A stretch of 64,000 nt of DNA from Sediminibacterium sp. GTDB taxonomy: Bacteria; Bacteroidota; Bacteroidia; Chitinophagales; Chitinophagaceae. A program made the position numbers and the translations under genes. The notes under the pieces were generated by a model that did no database searches, was not told the origin of the DNA, and was given only the letters and a program-made list of their open reading frames with translations. Positions 43,701 to 51,038 of this stretch are shown here, piece by piece. Every line of letters starts with the position of its first letter. The stretch's first letter is position 1. Location: contig JAFWCB010000006.1 of assembly GCA_017537025.1 (NCBI GenBank), forward strand, positions 186,001-250,000, given 5' to 3'.

Positions 43701-46103
43701 TTACACAATAGCATATTCTAATACCTGCTGCATGGTTTTAACATACCGGAATTGAATACCTTTTATAAAATCACCCTCAATTTCTTCCACATCTTTTTTA
43801 TTAGCGGCACAGAGTAAAATTTCCTTTAACCCGGCTCTCTTAGCAGCCAGTACTTTCTCCTTAATACCACCAACAGGTAGTACCTGTCCGCGAAGGGTAA
43901 TTTCTCCGGTCATTGCTAAAAATGGCTTTATTTTCCTTTCCGTGAAGGCCGATACCAAAGAGCTTAGCATTGTAACACCGGCGCTGGGGCCGTCTTTAGG
44001 TACAGCACCTTCCGGAACATGAATATGTACATTCTTCTTACTAAATAGCTCAGGATCGATACCTAATTTTTTAGCATTCGCATGAATATAACTCAAAGCA
44101 GTAGTGGCACTCTCTTTCATCACATTACCCAAATTTCCGGTAAGTTTCAGTTCTCCTTTGCCGTCACTCAGTATCGTTTCAATAAATAATATATCGCCCC
44201 CAACATAAGTCCAAGCTAATCCTACAGCCACTCCGGGCATATTAGCCGTTTTATATATTTCATTATTGTAACGAGCTTGACCGAGAATTTTTTCGATATC
44301 AGGAGCAGTTAGTGTGTGTTTCAATTTACCCTTCATAGCCATCTCTTTTGCTTGGTATCGCATGATAGCGGCTAACTGCCGATCCAATTCTCGAACGCCA
44401 CTCTCACGGGTATACTCCTCAATAATTTTTTCGATCACTTTATCGCTGATCTTAAATTGTTGATTAACTAATCCGTGGGCTTCTTTTTGTTTGGGTACTA
44501 AATGCCTTTTCGCTATTTCTGTTTTTTCTTCAACAGCATAACCACTTAAATCAATGATCTCTAATCTATCCCTCAATGCCGGTTGGATATTCTGAAGGTT
44601 ATTAGCTGTAGCAATAAATAATACTTTACTTAAATCATATTCGAGTTCCAAATAATTATCATAAAACGTATTATTTTGTTCAGGATCTAATACCTCTAAT
44701 AAAGCGGAGGAAGGATCTCCTCTAAAATCATTACCGATCTTATCTATCTCATCCAAAATCATTACAGGGTTTGAGGATTTACATTTACGCAAATTTTGTA
44801 ACACCCTACCCGGCATGGCCCCAATATAGGTTTTACGATGACCCCTGATCTCACTTTCATCGTGCAAACCGCCCAAACTAAAGCGAACATATTTTCTGCC
44901 TATGGCATGAGCAATAGATTTACCTAATGACGTTTTACCGATTCCCGGAGGGCCGAGGAAACATAAGATAGGACTTTTCATATCTCCTTTAAGTTGCAAA
45001 ACGGCTAAGTATTCCAGGATGCGACTTTTGATTTTGGTCATCCCATAATGATCGGCATCTAATATTTTTTTTGCATTTTTCAGGTCGTATTTATCAGCCG
45101 TATAATCTTCCCATGGCAGATCCAACATAAGATCCAAATGGTTATATACAACAGAGTAATCCGGTGTAGAGGGATGCATCCGTTCCAACTTTTGAATACC
45201 GGTTTTAAAAGCAGTTTTGGCAGTTTCCGGCCATTTTTTTGTTTCTGCTTTCTTCTTCATTTCAGATATTTCCCGTTCGTTGGAGTCTCCCCCAAGCTCT
45301 TCTTTAATACTTTTCAGTTGCTGCTGCAAAAAGTAATCACGCTGTTGTTTATCTAGCTCCGTTCTTGTTTTATTGGTAACTTTATTTTTTAGTTCCGCAA
45401 ATTGTAGCTCGCGTTGCAAAATTTGCATGAGTTTTACCGCACGCTCATTGATGTCTTGCATCTCCAGTAATTGCTGTTTCTCCTGTAATTCTGAGTTTAA
45501 ATTACTGCTAACAAAATTGATTAGGAATGATGCATTCTCAATGTTTTTTAAAATAATAGCAGCCTCTGTTGGTAAATTAGGAGATAGCTGCACTATTTGC
45601 GAGGCGAGGTCTTTGATGCTGCTCACATAAGCCTGAAAATCGGCTGTATCGGGTGCCTCTTCTTCCTCGAATAGGCGTATGGCAGCTTTAAAATAGGGAT
45701 CCTCACTCACCATTTCCGTCCATTCAAATCGCTTTTTACCTTGAATAATGATCGTGGTGCCACCGTCGGGCATTTTGATCAATTTCACAATTTTGGCAAC
45801 CGTCCCAATTTTACAAAGATCCCCGGGTTCGGGCTCTTCAATATTGGCATCTTTTTGTGCCAATACGCCAATCAATTTATCCCCTTTATATACATCACTA
45901 ACCGCTTTTATACTTTTATCCCTGCCAACGGTTATGGGAATCACTACTCCGGGAAATAAAACGGTATTACGTAAGGGTAAAATAGTTAGGTCAGTTGGAA
46001 TAACCAGGGCTTTATCTTGTTCCGTTTCTTGCTCATTAATAGGAATTATTGGCACAAAATCGGTTTCATCTTCTCCCAAAAAATTAAACTTATTCTTAAC
46101 CAT
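43701..46103 (-). CDS. lon: ATP-dependent Lon protease
   Basis: The 800-residue cytoplasmic protease has an N-terminal LON substrate-binding domain (TDLTILPLRNTVLFPGVVIPITVGR), coiled-coil, AAA+ module with Walker A GPPGIGKTSL and Walker B MILDEIDKIG, and the C-terminal peptidase with KDGPSAGV (Ser about 707) and Lys in GGIKEKVLA (about 750). It degrades misfolded and short-lived proteins. Monocistronic, with a terminator downstream. No sigma-32 like or CIRCE promoter was seen. Confidence 0.98.
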   Translation of the reverse strand: MVKNKFNFLGEDETDFVPIIPINEQETEQDKALVIPTDLTILPLRNTVLFPGVVIPITVGRDKSIKAVSDVYKGDKLIGVLAQKDANIEEPEPGDLCKIGTVAKIVKLIKMPDGGTTIIIQGKKRFEWTEMVSEDPYFKAAIRLFEEEEAPDTADFQAYVSSIKDLASQIVQLSPNLPTEAAIILKNIENASFLINFVSSNLNSELQEKQQLLEMQDINERAVKLMQILQRELQFAELKNKVTNKTRTELDKQQRDYFLQQQLKSIKEELGGDSNEREISEMKKKAETKKWPETAKTAFKTGIQKLERMHPSTPDYSVVYNHLDLMLDLPWEDYTADKYDLKNAKKILDADHYGMTKIKSRILEYLAVLQLKGDMKSPILCFLGPPGIGKTSLGKSIAHAIGRKYVRFSLGGLHDESEIRGHRKTYIGAMPGRVLQNLRKCKSSNPVMILDEIDKIGNDFRGDPSSALLEVLDPEQNNTFYDNYLELEYDLSKVLFIATANNLQNIQPALRDRLEIIDLSGYAVEEKTEIAKRHLVPKQKEAHGLVNQQFKISDKVIEKIIEEYTRESGVRELDRQLAAIMRYQAKEMAMKGKLKHTLTAPDIEKILGQARYNNEIYKTANMPGVAVGLAWTYVGGDILFIETILSDGKGELKLTGNLGNVMKESATTALSYIHANAKKLGIDPELFSKKNVHIHVPEGAVPKDGPSAGVTMLSSLVSAFTERKIKPFLAMTGEITLRGQVLPVGGIKEKVLAAKRAGLKEILLCAANKKDVEEIEGDFIKGIQFRYVKTMQQVLEYAIV

Positions 46104-46214
46104 GCTTTAGTGTTTGTGTCAACCTGACAAATAAACCCTCAATAACGAGGTTTGGAAGGTAGTCAATATTAATGCCATTTAGCGTTTTAGGCGATTGATG
46201 GTACAAACTGGCAC

Positions 46215-46244
46215 AAAAAAAATCCTCCCGAAATTTCGGGAGGA
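46215..46244 (-). terminator. Terminator of the small lipoprotein gene
   Basis: The perfect palindrome with arms TCCTCCCGAAA / TTTCGGGAGGA (46223-46244) is followed, on the minus strand, by eight T (46215-46222). It lies 38 bp past the gene stop. Confidence 0.9.
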
Positions 46245-46282
46245 CCTTCTTGCAAGAAGTAATATTAGTAACAGGTACTTAA

Positions 46283-46474
46283 TTACATTTTCTTAGCGGC
46301 AGTATCTACTTTCTTAGCAGCAGTATCTACTTTTGCAGCAGCTGTGTCAACTGTTTTAGAAGCAGTGTCAACAGTAGCAGCTTTTGTAGTGTCAGCAGCA
46401 GCTTCAGTTTTTTCACCGTTAGAACATGCAGTCATTAAACCTGCAACAGCAAGGATAGCGAATACTTTTTTCAT
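46283..46474 (-). CDS. Tiny lipoprotein with VDTAAKK repeats
   Basis: The ATG at 46474 gives a lipoprotein signal (MKKVFAILAVAGLMTAC, Cys17); the ORF extends to 46525 but that reading crosses the promoter. The mature protein is about 46 residues, almost entirely Ala, Lys, Asp, Thr and Val, with repeated VDTA(A)KK units (TVDTASK, TVDTAAAK, KVDTAAKK, KVDTAAKK). It is probably an amphipathic coiled or extended surface peptide, similar in style to Lpp-like spacer lipoproteins. Well-matched promoter and strong terminator suggest high expression. Function unknown. Confidence 0.85.
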   Translation of the reverse strand: MKKVFAILAVAGLMTACSNGEKTEAAADTTKAATVDTASKTVDTAAAKVDTAAKKVDTAAKKM

Positions 46475-46503
46475 TGTACTTGTTTTTTTTGTTTTATTGG
46501 GCG

Positions 46504-46533
46504 CAAAGATAGTATTTGGTTCCATTTATGCAA
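46504..46533 (-). promoter_or_regulatory. Promoter of the small lipoprotein gene
   Basis: On the minus strand TTG (46531-46533), exactly 19 bp, and TATCTTTG (46504-46511) match the Bacteroidota consensus at every position. The -7 element lies 29 bp before the ATG. It is the best promoter match in the window. Confidence 0.75.
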
Positions 46534-46550
46534 GTTTTAACGATAATTTT

Positions 46551-47864
46551 TTATTTTTTTCTAAAAAATATCCGTATAGGAACCCCCGAAAAGTTAAAAT
46601 TTGCCCTTAGCTGGTTTTCTAAATAATTCTTATACGGTGTTTTTATATCGTCAGGAAAATTTGTAAAAAAAGCAAAAGACGGCACCTGCGTAGGTAATTG
46701 GGATACGAATTTGATTTTAATGGAATGCCCCCTCACCACAGGAGCATGATAATTGGCTACTGCTTTTAACATCACATCATTAAGCTTGGATGTAGGTACT
46801 CTACGCTGTTTATTTTCGTATACCTGTAGCCCGGTTTCGATTGCTTTGAAGATCCTGGTTTTATCTTTTACAGAAATAAAAAGTATGGGCACATCACTAA
46901 ATGGGGCCATTTTCTTTTTTAATACCTGCTCATAATCACGGGCAGTATTTGTTTCTTTTTCAACCAAATCCCACTTATTAACCAATACTACAATGCCTTT
47001 CCCTTTACGCGCCGCCAAGGCAAAAATGGTTATATCCTGTGCGGTAATTCCTTTATCGGCATCTAAAACCAACAAACATACATCTGCTTCATCCATAGCT
47101 TTGATAGCACGAATGATGGAATAAAATTCTAGATCATCTTTTTCTTTGCTTTTTTTACGAATGCCTGCCGTGTCGATTAAGATAAATTCTTTTTGAAATA
47201 ATTTATAGTGTGTGTGAATGGTATCACGCGTAGTACCGGCAATATCACTCACTATTGTACGCTCCTCGCCTATTAAGGCATTGAGCAAGGAAGATTTACC
47301 TACATTAGGCTGACCAATAATGGCAAACTTAGGCAGTTCATTTTCACGTACCGTATCTTCTGCTGCATCTTCCGTGATATTCATGGCAACAGCATCTAAT
47401 AAATCTCCGGTACCACTACCGGAAATACTGCTAATAAAAAAAGTATGTTCAAAACCTAAACTATAAAATTCTGTGGCTTCTAACTCACGTGTACCGTTAT
47501 CTACTTTATTCACAACCACAAATACAGGTTTACTGCTTCTGCGTAAAAGATCTGCCATGGCTTCATCTAAGTCTGTGATACCGGTTGCTACATCTACCAT
47601 AAAGATGATAGCATTGGCTTCGTCGATCGCAATTTTTACTTGCTTACGAATTTCTATTTCAAAAATATCATCACTAACCGGCACAAAACCACCCGTATCA
47701 ATGAGGTTAAAAGATTTGCCATTCCAATCGGTTACTCCATACTGCCTATCACGGGTAACACCGCTTATATCATCTACAATGGCTTTACGTTGTTCTAATA
47801 AGCGATTAAAAAAAGTACTTTTACCAACATTCGGTCGGCCTACAATTGCAACTGTGTAACTCAT
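46551..47864 (-). CDS. der: Ribosome biogenesis GTPase Der (EngA)
   Basis: Der is essential for 50S assembly. The 437-residue protein has two tandem GTPase domains, with P-loops GRPNVGKSTFF and GQPNVGKSSLL, G3 motifs DTGG and DTAG, NKVD and NKWD G4 motifs, and the C-terminal KH-like domain (VPTSKLNDVMLKAVANYHAPVVRG, PTQVPSFAFFTN). Length is normal. It follows era by 26 bp on the same strand, forming an era-der ribosome-assembly operon. Confidence 0.98.
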   Translation of the reverse strand: MSYTVAIVGRPNVGKSTFFNRLLEQRKAIVDDISGVTRDRQYGVTDWNGKSFNLIDTGGFVPVSDDIFEIEIRKQVKIAIDEANAIIFMVDVATGITDLDEAMADLLRRSSKPVFVVVNKVDNGTRELEATEFYSLGFEHTFFISSISGSGTGDLLDAVAMNITEDAAEDTVRENELPKFAIIGQPNVGKSSLLNALIGEERTIVSDIAGTTRDTIHTHYKLFQKEFILIDTAGIRKKSKEKDDLEFYSIIRAIKAMDEADVCLLVLDADKGITAQDITIFALAARKGKGIVVLVNKWDLVEKETNTARDYEQVLKKKMAPFSDVPILFISVKDKTRIFKAIETGLQVYENKQRRVPTSKLNDVMLKAVANYHAPVVRGHSIKIKFVSQLPTQVPSFAFFTNFPDDIKTPYKNYLENQLRANFNFSGVPIRIFFRKK

Positions 47865-47890
47865 GGTTTAAAATTTAGGTGATCGCCCCA

Positions 47891-48763
47891 TTACTGGTAG
47901 CCATATTCTTTTAACTGTAAATCGTTATCACGCCATTTCGGGCGCACTTTTACAAATAATTCTAAAAATATTTTCTGTTGAATAAATGCTTCAATGTCTT
48001 TTCTGGCATTAGTGCCAATAGCTTTTATCATTTTACCCCGCTCCCCTATCAAGATCGCTTTTTGTGTTTCGCGGTGAACAATAATATCCGCTTGAATTTT
48101 TACAATATTTTCCTTCTCTTTAAACTCATTAATTAATACAGCGGTGTGATAAGGAATTTCATCTTCGAAGAGTTCATAAATTTTTTCCCTTATCATTTCT
48201 GCTACAAAGAAACGGGTTGGCAAATCGCTCAAATCATCTTCGCTATAAAAAGGATTTCCTTCGGGTAATAATTCAACGATTTTATGAATTAGTTTGGGTA
48301 CATGTATTTTTTCTAAAGCACCAATCTTAATAATCGATGAGCAATAGCTTTTCTCCCCGAAGAATTTTTCAGCCAACGCAATTTTTCCGTTACCCGCAAT
48401 ATCAATTTTATTTAAAACGATCAGTGCCGGCACTTTTAATTTTAAAGAAGAGAAAATAGTATCGTTTTCTTCTAGTGAATCATTTACATCTACCAATAAT
48501 AAAGCGAGGTCTGCATCTTCCAAGGCGCTTTTCACGGCGGCCATCATTTTTTCATGCAGCTTATACTTAGGGTCAATAATACCCGGTGTATCAGAGAAAA
48601 TGATTTGGTATTCACCCGGTTTATTGAGAAAAGCTTTAATGCGGTGGCGGGTAGTTTGCACTTTAGGTGAAACAATGGCCATTTTTTCTCCGATAAGCGC
48701 GTTTAATAAGGTGCTTTTGCCTGCATTTGGCCTACCGAATATGTTTACAAATCCCGATTTCAC
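47891..48763 (-). CDS. era: GTPase Era
   Basis: Era binds 16S rRNA and controls 30S maturation. The 290-residue protein has the P-loop GRPNAGKSTLLNALIGEKMAI, effector VSPKVQTTRHRI, G3 DTPG, G4 NKID, and the C-terminal KH domain (FFVAEMIREKIYELFEDEIPYHTAVLI, GERGKMIKAIGTNARKDIE). Its -7 like promoter element lies at 48791-48798. It is the first gene of era-der. Confidence 0.98.
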   Translation of the reverse strand: MKSGFVNIFGRPNAGKSTLLNALIGEKMAIVSPKVQTTRHRIKAFLNKPGEYQIIFSDTPGIIDPKYKLHEKMMAAVKSALEDADLALLLVDVNDSLEENDTIFSSLKLKVPALIVLNKIDIAGNGKIALAEKFFGEKSYCSSIIKIGALEKIHVPKLIHKIVELLPEGNPFYSEDDLSDLPTRFFVAEMIREKIYELFEDEIPYHTAVLINEFKEKENIVKIQADIIVHRETQKAILIGERGKMIKAIGTNARKDIEAFIQQKIFLELFVKVRPKWRDNDLQLKEYGYQ

Positions 48764-48790
48764 AATAAACTACCCTTTTTAGTGGGGGCG

Positions 48791-48798
48791 CAAAGGTA
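48791..48798 (-). promoter_or_regulatory. Probable -7 element of the era-der promoter
   Basis: The minus strand reads TACCTTTG, an exact TANNTTTG match, 28 bp before the era ATG. No TTG occurs at the expected -33 distance. Confidence 0.45.
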
Positions 48799-48939
48799 CG
48801 GAATAATGGTGGGATGCTATGGCAGAAACAGCCCAATTATAACATAAGGTTGTAGAAAGTAGCTAATTATCATAGCTTTCCCATTTCTGGTGACTGAAGC
48901 CCTTAAAATTCAAAATCTGATTTGAAACATAGGAATTTT

Positions 48940-48968
48940 AATTAGTCTATAAAATTTATAGACTAATT
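48940..48968. promoter_or_regulatory. Perfect 14-bp inverted repeat, candidate operator for the 49015-50881 cluster
   Basis: Arms AATTAGTCTATAAA (48940-48953) and TTTATAGACTAATT (48955-48968) are perfectly complementary around one base. The lack of a loop and of GC rules against a terminator; the geometry is that of a dimeric repressor site (core TAGTCTATA/TATAGACTA). It ends 46 bp upstream of the ATG at 49015, in promoter position. No regulator is encoded beside it. Confidence 0.7.
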
Positions 48969-49014
48969 TTATATGCACAATCTGTCGAAAATGCTGAAAC
49001 AAAATTCATCAACC

Positions 49015-49449
49015 ATGATATCTAAAAAAAACTTCCTGGCATTATTACTACTATTAGTTAGTGGATTTCTTTATGCCCAAAAACCAACAGATGAAACATT
49101 CATCATCGAAAATTATTACAAAGCAAAATGGGGCTATGCCGAAGAATTTTTAGCCCTCTATAAAAAAAATCATTACCCTCTTTTGAAAAAAGCGCAAGAG
49201 AAGGGCGATATCATTTCAATTACTATAACAAAACCACGCCAGCATGCATCGGAAGAAAGCAGATGGGATTATCGGGTTACCCTTGTATTTAAAAATATAC
49301 AAGCAGCCTTTGATCCTAACCTTACCGAGCCTTACAAAAAAATACTTTACCCCGATTTAGAAAAATTGAAAAAAGAGGAGCAACACCGATTCGAAATTTT
49401 ACTGGCCCATTGGGATGTAGAAGTAAATCCGGTAGCGCTGGATAAATAA
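49015..49449 (+). CDS. Secreted ferredoxin-fold-like protein, first gene of a three-gene cluster
   Basis: The start at 49015 (MISKKNFLALLLLLVSGFLYAQ) gives a clean signal peptide; ATGs at 48973 and 48991 would add residues that overlap or abut the operator. The 122-residue mature part has ENYYKAKWGYAEEFLALYKKNHYPLLKKAQEKGDI and later LLAHWDVEV, a pattern like dimeric alpha/beta-barrel (NIPSNAP/EthD-like) domains. I infer that from layout only. It is exported or periplasmic, unlike most proteins of that fold. Role unknown. Confidence 0.7.
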   Translation: MISKKNFLALLLLLVSGFLYAQKPTDETFIIENYYKAKWGYAEEFLALYKKNHYPLLKKAQEKGDIISITITKPRQHASEESRWDYRVTLVFKNIQAAFDPNLTEPYKKILYPDLEKLKKEEQHRFEILLAHWDVEVNPVALDK

Positions 49450-49528
49450 TTGCTGGAATGATATAAATTATCAATAAGCATAGGTTCTTGCGTTTTAAAT
49501 ATTAGATTTATAATCATAATTATACACC

Positions 49529-50062
49529 TTGAAATCTCGAATTTCACCACTACCCCTCGAAGAAACTTCTGCAGAAGTAAAAGTTGCCTATAATCAACAT
49601 AAGGCCAAATACAATGGACGTATTACCAATATGAAATCTACACTAGGCTATTCTTATAATGCCTTTCAGGCTTATATGCAATGGTACCCGCTTTATGAAG
49701 ATGTGAAGACAATTTTAGGTAATCGGCTATCACCGTTATATGCCTGGTCTATTTCAGAAGCTGCAGACTGTCCCCTATGCAGTACTTATTTTCGAAAAAT
49801 AATTATTGATGCGAGTGAAAATCCCGAAGCTTTAGAGCTAACGAAAGAAGAGCAAGACTTGCTTAGCTTTGGAGCAACCATGGCCCGTTATAAAGGGTTT
49901 GTTCCGGATGAAATTTTTGAACCGATCCGCCAACAATATTCCGACAAGGAAATAGTTGTACTTACCGCATTTGCCGGTATCATGATTGCCACCAACATTT
50001 TTAATAATGTAATCCATACAGAGATCGATGACTATCTCGATGTCTATAAAAAATCCGTTTGA
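49529..50062 (+). CDS. AhpD-like / carboxymuconolactone decarboxylase-like protein
   Basis: The 177-residue protein (TTG start at 49529) has the overall layout of the AhpD/CMD superfamily: helical with a central CPLCSTYFRKIII. AhpD has CxxCxxxH; here the CxxC is present but the His position is Phe. This suggests a changed redox site or a structural cysteine pair only. Members act as peroxidase reductants, decarboxylases or chaperones. It lies between the secreted protein and the SDR (18-bp gap to the SDR). The assignment is moderate. Confidence 0.65.
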   Translation: MKSRISPLPLEETSAEVKVAYNQHKAKYNGRITNMKSTLGYSYNAFQAYMQWYPLYEDVKTILGNRLSPLYAWSISEAADCPLCSTYFRKIIIDASENPEALELTKEEQDLLSFGATMARYKGFVPDEIFEPIRQQYSDKEIVVLTAFAGIMIATNIFNNVIHTEIDDYLDVYKKSV

Positions 50063-50080
50063 CAAAATAATAAATTACTT

Positions 50081-50881
50081 ATGTTGCTTACAGATCAGGT
50101 TGCATTTATTACAGGCGCGGCTCACGGGCAAGGCAGGGCTACTGCTATTGCATTAGCGAAAGAGGGAGTGCATATAGCAGCTTTTGATGTGGCTAAACCC
50201 CTCGCTTACCCTGGCTATCAACTAGCCTCTCTGGATGAACTTGCTTCTCTTAAAATTGAAATTGAAAAACTAGGCACCAAATGCCTAACTTTTCAAGGAG
50301 ATGTTCGCATGGATGAAGATGTAAAAAAAGCAGTGCAAGAAACAGTTTCTTTTTTTAACCGGATCGATATTTTGTTTAATAATGCCGGTATATGCGCATA
50401 TGGTTTGGCATATGAGTTAACAGAAGATGCATGGGATACCATGCTTGATATTAATCTTAAAGGAGCTTGGCTTACCGCCAAACATGTTATTCCCGTTATG
50501 ATCGGTCAGAAATCAGGAAATATTATAAACAACTCATCCATTGCAGGCTTGCGTGGTATGAACCGCCTCAGTCATTATGCAGCGTCTAAATGGGGACTCG
50601 TAGGTTTAACAAAATCATGGGCCATTGAATTAGCACCACATAATATTAGGGTGAACTCTATTCACCCAACAGGAGTGAATACACCTATGAATGATGGACT
50701 TGCCGCATTAGAAGGAAAAAGCATCGAAGAAATTGCAGAAGCTTCTGCCGGAAATTTGTTACCCGTTCCTTGGATTGAAGCAGAGGATGTTGCTAACGCT
50801 GTGCTTTATCTTGTTTCGGAAAAAGCCAGATTTGTAACGGGTTCTCAATTTGTAATTGATGCAGGATTATTAACACGCTAA
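50081..50881 (+). CDS. Short-chain dehydrogenase resembling mycofactocin-coupled SDRs
   Basis: The 266-residue classical SDR has the nucleotide motif TGAAHGQGRA, NNAG, catalytic Ser in NNSSIAG and Tyr-Lys in HYAASKWG. Two features recall the mycofactocin-coupled/carveol dehydrogenase group (TIGR03971) rather than ordinary SDRs: the GAAxGQGR start and the insertion after the second strand (PLAYPGYQLASLDELASLKI), plus the end PWIEAEDVANAVLYLVSEKARFVTG. That group holds its NADH tightly and uses mycofactocin as electron acceptor in actinobacteria; no mycofactocin gene is visible here. Likely oxidises a cyclic alcohol. Third gene of the cluster. Confidence 0.85.
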   Translation: MLLTDQVAFITGAAHGQGRATAIALAKEGVHIAAFDVAKPLAYPGYQLASLDELASLKIEIEKLGTKCLTFQGDVRMDEDVKKAVQETVSFFNRIDILFNNAGICAYGLAYELTEDAWDTMLDINLKGAWLTAKHVIPVMIGQKSGNIINNSSIAGLRGMNRLSHYAASKWGLVGLTKSWAIELAPHNIRVNSIHPTGVNTPMNDGLAALEGKSIEEIAEASAGNLLPVPWIEAEDVANAVLYLVSEKARFVTGSQFVIDAGLLTR

Positions 50882-51038
50882 ACGCTATAATCATTGAAGC
50901 ACTGAAAGTATTAACTTCTTTTGCTTGAGTGTATTTCTTTACCTTGTTTATTTAAATTATCAATAAATATATCATTTCCCTACATTAAGCATACCTTTTT
51001 TTTGGGGGAATATCACCATGATAACCCCTACTCGTTTT

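Noticed and set aside
45748-46110. 120-codon plus-strand ORF
   Set aside because: It lies entirely antisense to the lon N-domain, has no family likeness and no promoter.
46283-46525. Start of the small lipoprotein at 46525
   Set aside because: That reading contains the -7 promoter element and puts the lipoprotein signal in the middle of the protein; the start at 46474 fits better.
47473-47859. 128-codon plus-strand ORF
   Set aside because: It is antisense to the conserved first GTPase domain of der; codon pattern is a shadow.
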